From NCBI GenBank assembly GCA_963576565.1, contig OY755039.1, positions 138,321,369 to 138,385,368 on the forward strand: a stretch of DNA of 64,000 bases, read 5' to 3'. The notes under the pieces were generated by a model that saw only the letters and a program-made list of their open reading frames with translations, was not told where the DNA came from and searched no databases. Every line of letters starts with the position of its first letter. The stretch's first letter is position 1. Origin of the DNA: Aspidapion aeneum (Eukaryota > Arthropoda > Insecta > Coleoptera > Brentidae). This document shows, piece by piece, positions 1 to 9,511 of the stretch. Both the position numbers and the translations under genes were made by a program.

Positions 1-94
1 AATTTTTTTTAAATCGGAGCAACTTTTTTTTTCTCGAAAAAATTAGGATCACCATAGCTCACACTACTATAGTATAGTATATGTGTGAGCTAAA
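1..94 (-). mobile_element. Family A element, partial copy A1 cut by window edge
   Basis: This is the 5' end of a reverse-strand family A copy. It holds the AAAAAGTTGCTCCGATTT block and the terminal hairpin with stem AGCTCACAC/GTGTGAGCT. The rest, including the microsatellite, lies beyond the left edge of the window. Confidence 0.85.
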
Positions 95-114
95 ACCACA
101 AAAATAAATAGTTT

Positions 115-262
115 AGTGTTTGCTGCAGAAATATGTCTTGGGGTGGAGGGGGGGGGACGAGACCCCATAATGCCGCATTTTATTTTTGTATTCATGAAAT
201 ATGTGGAAAATATATTAAAAATCTTTAGGGGGGCCGGCCCCGAAGCCCCCCTGGATGTGCCC
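115..262. repeat. Family D-related remnant (hAT-like MITE fragment)
   Basis: A G-run near 148 and a C-run near 245 end in CCCTGGATGTGCCCATGG. This matches the right end of the well-bounded D copy at 15546-15858. The CAGTGGCG left end is not preserved and no target duplication is visible, so this is a worn fragment. Confidence 0.5.
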
Positions 263-299
263 ATGGTTTTAAGTATTTCAAGGGAAAATTGGAAAAAAA

Positions 300-540
300 T
301 GACACCCTTCCAAGCCTCGAGTTTCAGAGATATGAAGACAGTCAAAATTGCATTTTCATATAACAAGTTGTTTTTGAGCTATGGGAGTTTTTCAAAGTCT
401 GCATTTTGGCCTATATAACTTTTTCTATGTATGAAAATTTCATTTTAGTGTAAATTACTTTTTTAAATTTTCTTTTATAAGGAATCCAAGTGTCAAATTG
501 AATCTTATGACTACAGTTGCTAGTTTTCGAAAGCAATGAC
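300..540 (+). repeat. Diverged fragment related to the arm of element E
   Basis: The stretch with gagctatgggag, tttttcaaagtctgcattt and the block around 440-500 resembles the left arm of the inverted-repeat element at 26531-27808 in the same order. It is diverged and has no recognisable ends. Confidence 0.45.
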
Positions 541-777
541 CCTCTTTTTACTTGTTTTTTGAAATCAGCGCAAAATTTCCTTTAAATTGACTTAATAAAC
601 TTAATATTTAATTTAATTTTTTTTAAATTGTGTTTTATATTTAAATTTTTTAAATACCTCTATATTTTATATTAATTTTGTTATTTAATTAATTTAAAAT
701 ATTTTAAATCCAGTAACTAAACAAATTAAAATATTATAATAAAAACAATTAATATAAAAAATGAAATGAATAGATAT
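541..777. other. AT-rich spacer, nothing recognised
   Basis: Nearly pure A/T sequence with no open frame, repeat end or motif that I can support. Confidence 0.6.
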
Positions 778-1224
778 AAAATACTCTGCCAATATATGGG
801 CCCCTAAGCTCGCACTAGGTACTATAGTTATTGATTACGTGTGAGCTAATATAACTAAAAACTGAAATATATTTTATTTAACTCCAGACTAAATTACCTT
901 TTGTTTGATACCACACAAGCCATGTTTTGACTTAAACTCAAATTTTTGAAATCTACCCCCGCCCTTAAAAAAACAAAAACTAAATTGTATTTTGTTTAAC
1001 TCCGGACTTAATTACCTTTCGTTTGATATCACACACGCCATATTTTCACATAAACTCTAGTTTTTGAAATCTACTCCCACCCTTTTATTTGGTTTGTGTT
1101 CGGTGGATTTTGTTCATTTTTAAATGGGACCATCTCGACCCAAGACCCAGCCTAGGTACCAAATTTCATTAAAATCGGCCAAGCGGTTTTTGAGTTATGC
1201 GCGTTGGTCGTTACAGACAGACAT

Positions 1225-1275
<51 letters not shown>

Positions 1276-1458
1276 TACAGACAGACAGACAGATAGACAG
1301 ACAGACAGACAGACAGACGGCGCAACAAAAAAGTTTCAAAATCATCTGAAACGCAAAGATATATCAAAATTTTTGAAATCGGAGCAACTTTTTTTTTCTC
1401 GAAAAAATTAGGATCACCATAGCTCACACTACTATAGTATAGTATATGTGTGAGCTAA
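778..1458 (-). mobile_element. Family A element, copy A2
   Basis: Complete reverse-strand copy. Read on the minus strand it has a 5' hairpin (AGCTCACAC stem), a GTCT microsatellite (about 1215-1318), the GACCAACGCGCATAACTC core, two roughly 105-bp internal repeats (others usually have three), a second hairpin with the same 9-base stem, and the end GGCAGAGTATTT. The open frames over it are products of the microsatellite. Architecture resembles non-autonomous Helentron elements (DINE-1/mini-me). No transposase is encoded. Confidence 0.9.
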
Positions 1459-1462
1459 AAAA

Positions 1463-1615
1463 ATGGGTCATTACATAAAGAAATACCAATTTTTTTTAAT
1501 ATCCAAAAAACGAAAAGATAAAATTCAATTTGACAGTCAGATTCTTTATAAAAATATCTCTATAAAAAGCTATTTACAACAAAATCAAATTGGTATTAAT
1601 AATAAATGTATCTAT
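1463..1615 (+). repeat. Diverged element E-related fragment
   Basis: The stretch cattacataaagaaatacc followed by a long A/T block resembles the inner part of the right arm of element E (near 27470). It has no clear ends; the call rests on local similarity only. Confidence 0.35.
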
Positions 1616-1619
1616 GATG

Positions 1620-2039
1620 CATTCCTAGCTAGCTCAGAAACTAAATCTCCTACGAAGTTATAACACAAAATATTGATGGGATGCTCCGTAAAAAAGTAAA
1701 TAAGTAAAAAGTAAAAGCATTTGTTTAGTTGTCAAAAAACTATCATTAGCATTAATGTATTGTAACCAAAATCTAATCAGCATAGTGTAGTAATAGTGTC
1801 GAACACTATTTTACCTGAAAATTTTATGAAAATCGGTTTAGCGGTTTAGGAGCTATCGTGCTACGGACAGAAATACACATCCACACAAACATATACACAC
1901 ATACAGAAAGACATCACGGCGATATTGCTAAGATAGGTCAACATACACCAAAAAAAACATTTTTGGCGTTATTTAAAAAAAGTTTTTGTCGAAAATAATA
2001 CTTTTTCTAGCCATTGCTCCACGGGCTTGGAAGGTAAAA
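1620..2039 (+). mobile_element. Family B element, copy B1
   Basis: Contains the ordered B blocks: TTCCTAGCTAGC, GATGCTCCGTAAAAAAGT, AAATCGGTTTAGCGGTTTAG, CTACGGACAGAAATACACAT, an AC-rich stretch, GATATTGCTAAGATAGGTCA, and a closing TTGGAAGGTAAAAA. The first part is shortened compared with B2. Complete copies carry inverted CTAGGAAGGTA/TACCTTCCTAG ends. Non-coding. Confidence 0.75.
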
Positions 2040-2340
2040 AAGTTATAGGCCCGTCACTAAAAGTATACTTTTCAAAAACGGGGGGTTTACCTTAAAAACG
2101 GCTTGCTATATTAAAATGTGGTTTTTACAAGCTTCTCTTAAACATCGGGCATCGCATTCTCTTCTCTCCTCTAGAAGCAGGTACCTAGTTCTTTTTATTG
2201 CCAAAATTGGAAATTTTTTAAACCATAAAACCATACTTTTTCAATTGCAATATTGGATGCAATTCAAAAAACTTTATTGTAGGATATTTGAACAAGTTTT
2301 AAAGGGTTAAAAAACCTCTAATTTCCGCCGTGTAACTATT
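2040..2340 (+). repeat. Diverged E-related fragment
   Basis: Carries AACGGCTTGCTATATT and a following block seen again at about 23040-23110, and a more distant match to the right arm of element E. No ends or target duplication visible. Confidence 0.4.
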
Positions 2341-2550
2341 GAGCTTTGAGCAATTTTTAAAAAGGGTTTTTTATGGTGTGCATTTGTAAAAATTTTGCCG
2401 ACTGTACAATGCAAAAATGTTAACCCTTTTTTTATGACTTAATTGCTTCTGTCTGTGCAACTCTTTCTTTTTTCTCTTGTGCGAAAAATTCTCGGAAATA
2501 AAATAACAAAACGTTGTTTAATAGTAATCACCATCAAACAACGTAAGAAA

Positions 2551-3078
2551 CAGTGGCGGTTCCTCCATAAGTACATATGGACTCGTGCCTTCCAAATTTT
2601 ACTTTAAAAAAATATAAATTTGATAATTCTTTAATTAATAATTTCTTCATAAAGTATCAATAAACCCCAAAAGGAATGCACCAAAGACTGGAATACTATC
2701 TAAAAATTAATACCCGGTATGTATTTGTTTGTATTCATGTTCAAATGAGGATGGGTAGGCCGGTTGCCGCCGGCGCCGCGCCTAACTGGACCGAAATTCT
2801 GTGCACTGTAGATGTTCTGTTGCATTCTAATTACGAAATATAGAAAGAGGGGACTACAAGGCCCTATAAAATATTACAGTACACAGAATCCTTACTTACT
2901 TCGGTTCACGCTCTTGTGAATCAATTGCGGCGAACTTGACGTTATCGATCGGGCCGTATTGTTTTGACTTCGACGAATTTGTAGCTACTCGATAGCCCAC
3001 AAAGTTGGGCGTGGCACTCAAAAGAAGTTTTTAATTTTTTTTGGGTGGTTCATATTTTTTTTACACCACCCGTCACTG
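2551..3078. mobile_element. hAT-type MITE with 8-bp target duplication
   Basis: The left end CAGTGGCGGTTCCTCC and the inverted right end CCACCCGTCACTG are hAT-type termini. Perfect 8-bp direct repeats GTAAGAAA flank the element (2543-2550 and 3079-3086), as expected for the hAT superfamily. The 528-bp interior has no transposase reading frame, so the element is non-autonomous. Confidence 0.85.
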
Positions 3079-3112
3079 GTAAGAAATTAAATTATATTGC
3101 CTATCATCCTGT

Positions 3113-3275
3113 TGTTTATTTGAAACTCGTAGACAATGATTGAGTAGAAACAAAATTTTGGACTTCCATTGTCTTTATTCATTTACACTTAAAAAAGGGT
3201 TAGAGATACTTACTAACCGAAACGTCGTGTTTAAAATAAATAAACACAATGGAAGTCTGAAATTTTGTTTCTATC
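3113..3275. mobile_element. Penelope-like remnant with inverted arms and hammerhead-like hairpin
   Basis: Two copies of a segment containing GACTTCCATTGTCTTTATT face each other. Between them is a hairpin GGTTAG/CTAACC followed directly by GAAACGTC and flanked by ACAC and GTGT. The same module is at 13697-13835. Penelope-like elements are known to carry hammerhead ribozymes and to insert as partly inverted copies. The CUGAUGA core box is not intact here. No coding sequence remains. Confidence 0.5.
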
Positions 3276-3742
3276 TGTTGCTCCTGAAGTTGCTGAATGT
3301 TGCTCTATGTTTCGAAAAGAAACGCCGGTTGTTGCTTGTTGTCGTCGGTTTCCAATTTGACCGGTAAACTTCAAGGGAAACTTGGCAAGACGATGAAGCA
3401 GAAAAAAGGTGATATGTGTTGTGTGCAATTGCGGCGGAAACAGAAAGTTTAAAAATGTTCCTGAAATGTTCATTTTTAACGCAACAAGAAGAAACAAATC
3501 GTAATAAAAAGTTGTTCGATTAACAGGAAAAATAAATTAAATATTAAAAAATGAGTACAGGCATCGAAGAAATAACTGGACTATTTTTTCGATGGTATAG
3601 GCCAGTCAATACAAACATTCAACATTGTAAATGCGTATTTTTTGATATGTTAGGATCCTTGAGGGTAGTTCATATCCAAGTTTGCAATCCTGAAATCCCT
3701 GTGCTACTCTCGTCACTCGAAAACCTTGCAATTTTTTGGTTA
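3276..3742. other. Spacer with a short dispersed repeat
   Basis: No gene. Bases 3650-3715 resemble, inverted, bases 5945-6030 (gcaatcctgaaatccctgtg against the reverse of the later site). A GTTGCT/GTTCC-rich part (3280-3360) is reminiscent of 56800-57350. Nothing further is recognised. Confidence 0.5.
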
Positions 3743-4482
3743 TTAGCTCACACATATACTATACTATAGTAGTGTGAGCTATGGTGATCCTAATTTTTTC
3801 GAGAAAAAAAAAGTTGCTCCGATTTCAAAATTTTTTATATATCTTTGCGTTTCAGATGATTTTGAAACTTTTTTGTTGCGCCGTCTGTCTGTCTGTCTGT
3901 CTGTCTGTCTGTATGTCTGTCTGTCTGTCTGTCTGTCTGTATGTCTGTCTGTAACGACCAACGCGCATAACTCAAAAACCGCTTGGCCGATTTTAATGAA
4001 ATTTGGTACCTAGGCTGTGTCTTGGGTCGAGATGGTCCCATTTAAAAATGAACAAAATCCACCGAACACAAACCAAATAAAAGGGTGGGGATAGATTTCA
4101 AAAATTAGAGTTTATATCAAACGAAAGGTAATTGAGTCTGGAGTTAAACAAAATACATTTTAATTTATTTTAAAAAAAGGGTGGGGGTATATTTCAAAAA
4201 TTAGAGTTTAAGTGAAAATATGGCTTGTGTGATATCAAACGAAAGGTAATTGAGTCCGGAGTTTAACAAAATACATTTTAGTTTTTGTTTTTATTAAGGG
4301 TGGGGGTGGATTTCAAAAATTTGAGTTTAAGTCAAAAATGGCTTGTGTGGTATCAAACGAAAGGTAATTTAGTGTGGAGTTGCATAAAATATATTTCAGT
4401 TTTTAGTTATATTAGCTCACACGTACGCTATAACTATAGTACCTAGTGTGAGCTTAGGGGCCCATATATTGGCAGAGTATTT
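3743..4482 (+). mobile_element. Family A element, copy A3
   Basis: Complete forward copy: TTAGCTCACAC hairpin, GTCT repeats (about 3883-3950) with occasional GTAT units, the core, three internal repeats of about 100 bp each beginning near GGGTGGGG, the second hairpin (near 4413-4453), then GGGGCCCATATATTGGCAGA and GTATTT. No coding capacity. Confidence 0.92.
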
Positions 4483-4787
4483 ACGTTGTACGTTCTATAC
4501 TTTTCTAAAGTCAACCTAATTTTCTACCCTCTGCGCGCAACCCTAGCTTCTTAGGTTCATTAGTTGCGGAGATACGTGTGGTCCAATATGAGAAGATTTT
4601 TACAGACAGTTAAGTTTTGCAAGCCACGTACCGACTAAACTAATCGTCCTAAAGAAAGTGATTGTGCCTCTAGGTATAGCGTGATAATAGCCCTCAAGTA
4701 CTGAATTTTTAGGTAAAAAAAATACATAGGTATATGTCCCCTAGGAGGCATAATGTGTTTTTAGATTATCGCCTATACCTTCTATAC
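4483..4787. other. Spacer, no gene recognised
   Basis: Low-complexity-free sequence without convincing open frame or known repeat. Its last 8 bases (ttctatac, 4780-4787) are the left target duplication of the next element. Confidence 0.5.
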
Positions 4788-5953
4788 GGGTAGGGGACAA
4801 TTCGCCGCGGCCGCTTCGCCGCAGCCGATTCGCCGCGGGGACAATTCGCCGCGAGATTTTTTATTTTATGATGTTGCCATTGGCAATTGTTTAAACAGTT
4901 TTATTTAGCTTGACTTCATATAATATATTTGTTTGATCATAACTTTTTTGAAACTTTTCCAACTAGGTATTTGGGCTTAGTATACAATTCAACAATTTTT
5001 TCTATTAGAAAAATAACTAAAATGGCGGATCCAAAATGGCGGATTTTCCCATTTATGAACCGATTTGCATCAAACTCGGAACTTTAAGATCTTTCAGGTC
5101 GCTGATTATTATTTTTAACTTAATTTTAAAAAATCAAAATGGCGGTTCCACAATGGCGCACTTTCTTATTTATAAACCGATTTGCCTCAAACTTGAAACA
5201 AGGTAACTCAATACAATTTTTAATCTAAATTTTAAAACCTGAAAATTGCGGATTCCTCGGGGCCTAGGCCTCCCCTCAAGCCTGAGATTTTTTTTGATAT
5301 TTTTCACATATTTCATGAATAAAAAGATTAAAGAGTAAAAAATTCGCCATCATGAGGCTTCGCCCCCTCCCCCAGAGAAATCAGCCCCCCCCCCAATTTT
5401 GAGGCAAATCGGTTTATAAACAAGAAAGGGCGCCATTGTGGAACTGCCATTTTGATTTTTTGTAAATTTTAGTTAAAAATAATAATCAGCGAGCTGAAAG
5501 ATCTCAAAGTTCCGAGTTTGATTGAAATCGGTTTATCAATGGGAAAATTCGCCATTTTGGATCCACCATTTTCATTTTTTTAAATTTAAGTCAAAAATTG
5601 TATTAAGTTACCTTAAGCGCCGCGAAGTTTGAGGCAAATCGGTTCATAAATAGAAAAATCCGCCATTTTATTTATTTTTCTAATAAAAAAAAATTTGAAT
5701 TGTATTACACTAACCACCAAATAACTAGTTGATAAAGTTTGAAAAAGTTATGATCCAACAAATAAACAAATATATTATATGAAGTCAAGCTAAATAAAAC
5801 TGTTTAAACAATTGCCAATGGTAATATCATTAAAAAAAAATCTCGCGGCGAATTGTCCCCGCGGCAAATCGGCCGGCGGCGAATTGTCCCGTGGCGAATC
5901 GGCCGCGGCAAATCGGCTGCGGCGAATCGGCCGCGGCGAATTATCCCATTCCC
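4788..5953. mobile_element. Foldback-like element G
   Basis: Two long inverted arms (about 4788-5260 and 5395-5953) meet around a GC-rich centre. Each arm ends in degenerate GC-rich units built on GGCGAATCGGCCGC, followed inward by AT-rich sequence containing AAATGGCGGATCC and AACCGATTTGC. Flanking direct repeats ttctatac / ttctatatac look like an 8-10-bp target duplication. Arms made of short tandem repeats and a target duplication of this size are typical of Foldback elements. There is no transposase; the small frames over the arms are artefacts of the repeats. Confidence 0.75.
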
Positions 5954-6009
5954 TTCTATATACCCAAAAGTCCCACAGGCATTTCAGGGTTGCAAACTTG
6001 AATTGAACT

Positions 6010-6260
6010 ACTCTCAAGCATCCCAATAATATGTAGGGTGTTAATCAAGTAGTGTGATTTTAAGAAAAACTTTGTATAAACATAAGTTTCAATTTTTTTG
6101 TTTTTTTTTTTCTTTATAACTCGTGCAGTTTTTGAAGTGTTTAGCTGGAACTTGTATGAAAAAACCGCAGGGTGATATTTTTTTTGGTCATGCCCCTTTT
6201 TTTCTCCCAGAACTTTTTTGCAGTAAGTCACTGGCAGATTTAGAAATATAAGTTAAATTC
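6010..6260 (-). repeat. Family H repeat, reverse copy
   Basis: The reverse complement matches 7963-8325 in order: CTGCAAAAAAGTTCTGGG, a GGGGCAT block, then a CAAAAACTGCACGAG block. It begins near a GGGTGTTAAT motif that corresponds to ATTAACACCC at the end of the other copy. Diverged and non-coding. Confidence 0.55.
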
Positions 6261-6290
6261 CTTGTTTTATTCAGAACCTTTTTGATATTA

Positions 6291-7000
6291 TTAGCTCACA
6301 CTACTACTATAAGTAGTGTGAGCTATGGTGATCGTAATTTTTTCGAGAAAAAAAAAGTTGCTCCGATTTCAAAAATTTTTATATATCTTTGCGTTTCAGA
6401 TGATTTTGAAACTTTTTTGTTTTGCTGTCTGTCTGTCTGTCTGTATGTCTGTCTGTAACGACCAACACGCATAACTCAAAAACCGCTTGTCCGATTTTAA
6501 TGAAATTTGGTACCTAAGTTGGGTCTTGGGCCGTGATGGTCCCATTTAAAAATGAACAAAATCCACCGAACGCAAGCCAAATAAAACGGTGGGGGTAGAT
6601 TCCAAAAATTAGAGTTTATGTGAAAATATGGCGTGTGTGATATCAAACGAAAGGTAATTAAGTCTGGAGTTAAAAAAAAAATAATTTTAGTTTATTTTTA
6701 AAAAAAGGGTGGGGGTAGATGTCAAAAATTAGAGTTTAAGTGAAAATATGGCGTGTGTGATATCAAACGAAAGGTAATTGAGCCCGGAGTTAAACAAAAT
6801 ACATTTTAGTTTTTTTTAAAAGGGTGGGGGGTAGATTGAAAAAATTTGAGTTTAAGTCAAAACATGGCTTGTGTGGTATCAAACGAAAGGTAATTGAGTC
6901 TGGAGTTGAATAAAATATATTTCAGTTTTTGATTATATTAGCTCACACTATAACTATAGTACCTAGTGTGAGGTTAGGTGTCCATAGATTGGCAGAGTAT
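6291..7000 (+). mobile_element. Family A element, copy A4
   Basis: Complete forward copy with a short GTCT microsatellite (about 6427-6457) and three internal repeats. Its last bases GGCAGAGTAT run straight into the first bases of the next copy, giving a head-to-tail dimer with no spacer. Confidence 0.9.
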
Positions 7001-7750
7001 TAGCTTACACATATACTATACTATAGCTATGGTGATCCTAATTTTTTCGAGAAAAAAAAAGTTGCTCCGATTTCAAAAATTTTTATATATCTTTGCGTTT
7101 CAGATGATTTTGAAACTTTTTTGTTGCGCCGTCTGTCTGTCTGTCTGTCTGTCTGTATGTCTGTCTGTCTGTCTGTCTGTCTGTATGTCTGTCTGTAACG
7201 ACCAACGCGCATAACTCAAAAACCGCTTGGCCGATTTTAATGAAATTTGGTACCTAGGCTGGGTCTTGGGTCGAGATGGTCCCATTTAAAAATGGACAAA
7301 ATCCACCGAACAGAAACCAAATAAAAGAGTGGGGGTAGATTAAAAAAATTAGAGTTTATGTGAAAATATGGCGTGTGTGATATCAAACGAAAGGTAATTG
7401 AGTCTGCAGTTAAACAAAATACATTTTAATTTATTTTAAAAAAAGGGTGGGGGTATATTTTAAAAATTAGAGTTTAAGTGAAAATATGGCGTGTGTGATA
7501 TCAAACGAAAGGTAATTGAGTCCGGAGTTTAACAAAATACATTTTAGTTTTTTGTTTTTTTTAAGGGTGGGGGTAGATTTCAAAAATTTGAGTTTAAGTC
7601 AAAACATGGCTTGTGTGGTATCAAACAAAAGGTAATTTAGTCTGGAGTTAAATAAAATATATTTCAGTTTTTAGTTATATTAGCTCACACGTACACTATA
7701 ACTATAGTACCTAGTGTGAGCTTAGGGGCCCATATATTGGCAGAGTATTT
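7000..7750 (+). mobile_element. Family A element, copy A5 (tandem with A4)
   Basis: Forward copy starting TTAGCTTACACATATAC. Half of the 5' hairpin is missing (the GTAGTGTGAGCT arm is deleted), yet everything downstream is intact, including the microsatellite, three internal repeats, second hairpin and GGCAGAGTATTT end. Confidence 0.9.
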
Positions 7751-7962
7751 TTTTTTGTACCTCTAACCGTTTGAGAAAAAAGACAAAAAATATAATTTCT
7801 ATCTTCGATTGCTATTCAGAAATTACATAAAACTCACCTAAAATTAAAATATTGTAATGTAGTGACTATTTTAAATTTTAATGTCATTTAGCAGGGTACA
7901 ATATCTCCTTTTTTGTCTTTTTTCCCGAAAACGGTTAGAAATACAAAAATTGCAAGAGTTCA
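7751..7962. mobile_element. Small palindromic MITE (family I)
   Basis: Inverted arms TACCTCTAACCGTTTGAG (near 7758) and CCGAAAACGGTTAGAAATAC (near 7925-7945) are each followed inward by AAAAAAGACAAAAAA or its complement. The interior has no coding sequence. Boundaries are approximate and no target duplication was identified. Confidence 0.55.
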
Positions 7963-8325
7963 AAAAGTTTTCGAATAAAACAAAGAATCCATTTTATATT
8001 TTTTTGCCTACTGCAAAAAAGTTCTGGGGGAAAAAGGGGGCATTACCCCTGAAAAAATACCACCTGTAGCTTTTTCCGATATTCGGCATGCTTAACGATG
8101 TATGCCTTGTAGCCTAACACACGTTCCAAATTTGAGACAAATATCTCAAAAACTGTACGAGCTTTAAAAAAAAAACAAAAAATTGAAACTTTGGCATCTT
8201 GTGTCTCAAAAACTAAGCATTTCCGAAACCATGTGCATTTAAAGTTTTCTTCTTAAAATCATTCAAAAAATCATCCTCTGAAGATTGGCGACATACTTTA
8301 TTAACACCCTGTATAATATAATTGT
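7963..8325 (+). repeat. Family H repeat, forward copy
   Basis: Shares ordered blocks with 6010-6260 in reverse and ends TTATTAACACCCTGTATA. It includes CCAAATTTGAGACAAATA and TCTCAAAAACTG, a loose version of the core found in families A and B. Non-coding. Confidence 0.5.
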
Positions 8326-8342
8326 AAATACATGCATTGCCA

Positions 8343-8590
8343 TAAAGCCTGGCAGTAATAGTGTCGAGCAGTATTCTGACAGTTTTCCATTGAAAATTGA
8401 AAGTTGATCTTTCAAAATTGACATGCCAAAGTCGAATTTATAAATCCAGTCGTTTATTTTCCATTAATTAAGACGGCACTATTATTTACGGCCCTTATAA
8501 TACACAAAGGTCTAATTTTGAAAGAAGACAGCTGTTCTTATAATGCAAAACTGTCAGAATTGTGCCCGGCACTATTACTGCCTGACTTTA
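8343..8590. mobile_element. MITE of family J (J1)
   Basis: Roughly 40-bp inverted ends: TAAAGCCTGGCAGTAATAGT on the left and ACTATTACTGCCTGACTTTA on the right, each followed by a version of GCACTATTCTGACAGTTTT. The interior is non-coding. Related copies are at 35876-36113 and 36228-36478. Confidence 0.7.
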
Positions 8591-9056
8591 TTGCAATAAT
8601 TCCCTATTGACTGGCGTATTATTTTTACCGTGTTTACCACCGGCAACAACAAAAACAAATCGCAACAAAAAATTGCTCCTAGCTTTATTATCTTGACCAC
8701 TTGTTGAACCAAACAATAAATCTCTTTGTACAAAACCACAATGATTTGGTCCAAATAGGGCTTACCTAATTTAGCGAAACAGCTTCTGTTACACCCCTAA
8801 ATCTGTGCCTAAAGCGTTCGTCAAAAGTCACCCCCCGTTGAGTTTGCAAATATCTAGAGCCCTATTCAATAGGCGGTTTTAAATACTTCATAATAGACCC
8901 CATTGTTGTCCCGAGAATGGGTATTTATTACGGATTAGTCAATATTTTAAGTATATGTACATATAGTATTTAATGTATTTAAATTTTTAAAAAAACATTA
9001 ATGTTTTTGACTTGACAATTTTTTTTTGAAATACCACAACACTACTTTACAAAAAA
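8591..9056. other. Spacer, no gene recognised
   Basis: No convincing open frame, inverted ends or similarity to other parts of the window. Confidence 0.5.
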
Positions 9057-9511
9057 ATGGATCCATGACGGATCTGAGACCTTTTCAGCTAGCCTATTAT
9101 CACTTCAAGTAAAGCCATGATATAAAAGCCTGGAAAACAGTTTTTGTAAATATCTCAAAAACTTATCGCAAATTATTGAGCAAAACTTAGTCTACTATAT
9201 TCTGAAAACCGCATATTGATGCGATGCTCCGTTAAAAAGTTAGCAATCTTTTAATTGTCAAAAAACTGTCATTAGCATTAATGGATTTTGACCAAAATCT
9301 AATCAGCTCGTTAGAGTGTCGAACACTATTTTACCTGAAAATTTTATGAAAATCGGTTCAGCGGTTTAGGAGCTATCGTGTTACGGACAGAAATATTATA
9401 CACACACAGACAGACATCACGACGATATTGCTAAGATAGGTCAAAATACATCCAAATAACACATTTTCGGCGTTATCTCAAAAAAAAATTCTTCGGGCTA
9501 GGAAGGTAAAA
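9057..9511 (+). mobile_element. Family B element, copy B2 (best full copy)
   Basis: Starts GGATCCATGACGGATCTGAG and a slightly altered ACCTTTTCAGC, then the GATGCTCCGTTAAAAAGT block, the AAATCGGTTCAGCGGTTTAG core, TTACGGACAGA with a short AC/AG microsatellite, GATATTGCTAAGATAGGTCA, and ends GGGCTAGGAAGGTAAAAA. Non-coding. Confidence 0.85.

Noticed and set aside
5790..6026. Frames over GC-rich repeats with Arg/Ala/Ser-rich proteins
   Set aside because: Products of the GGCGAATCGGCCGC units at the tips of Foldback G.
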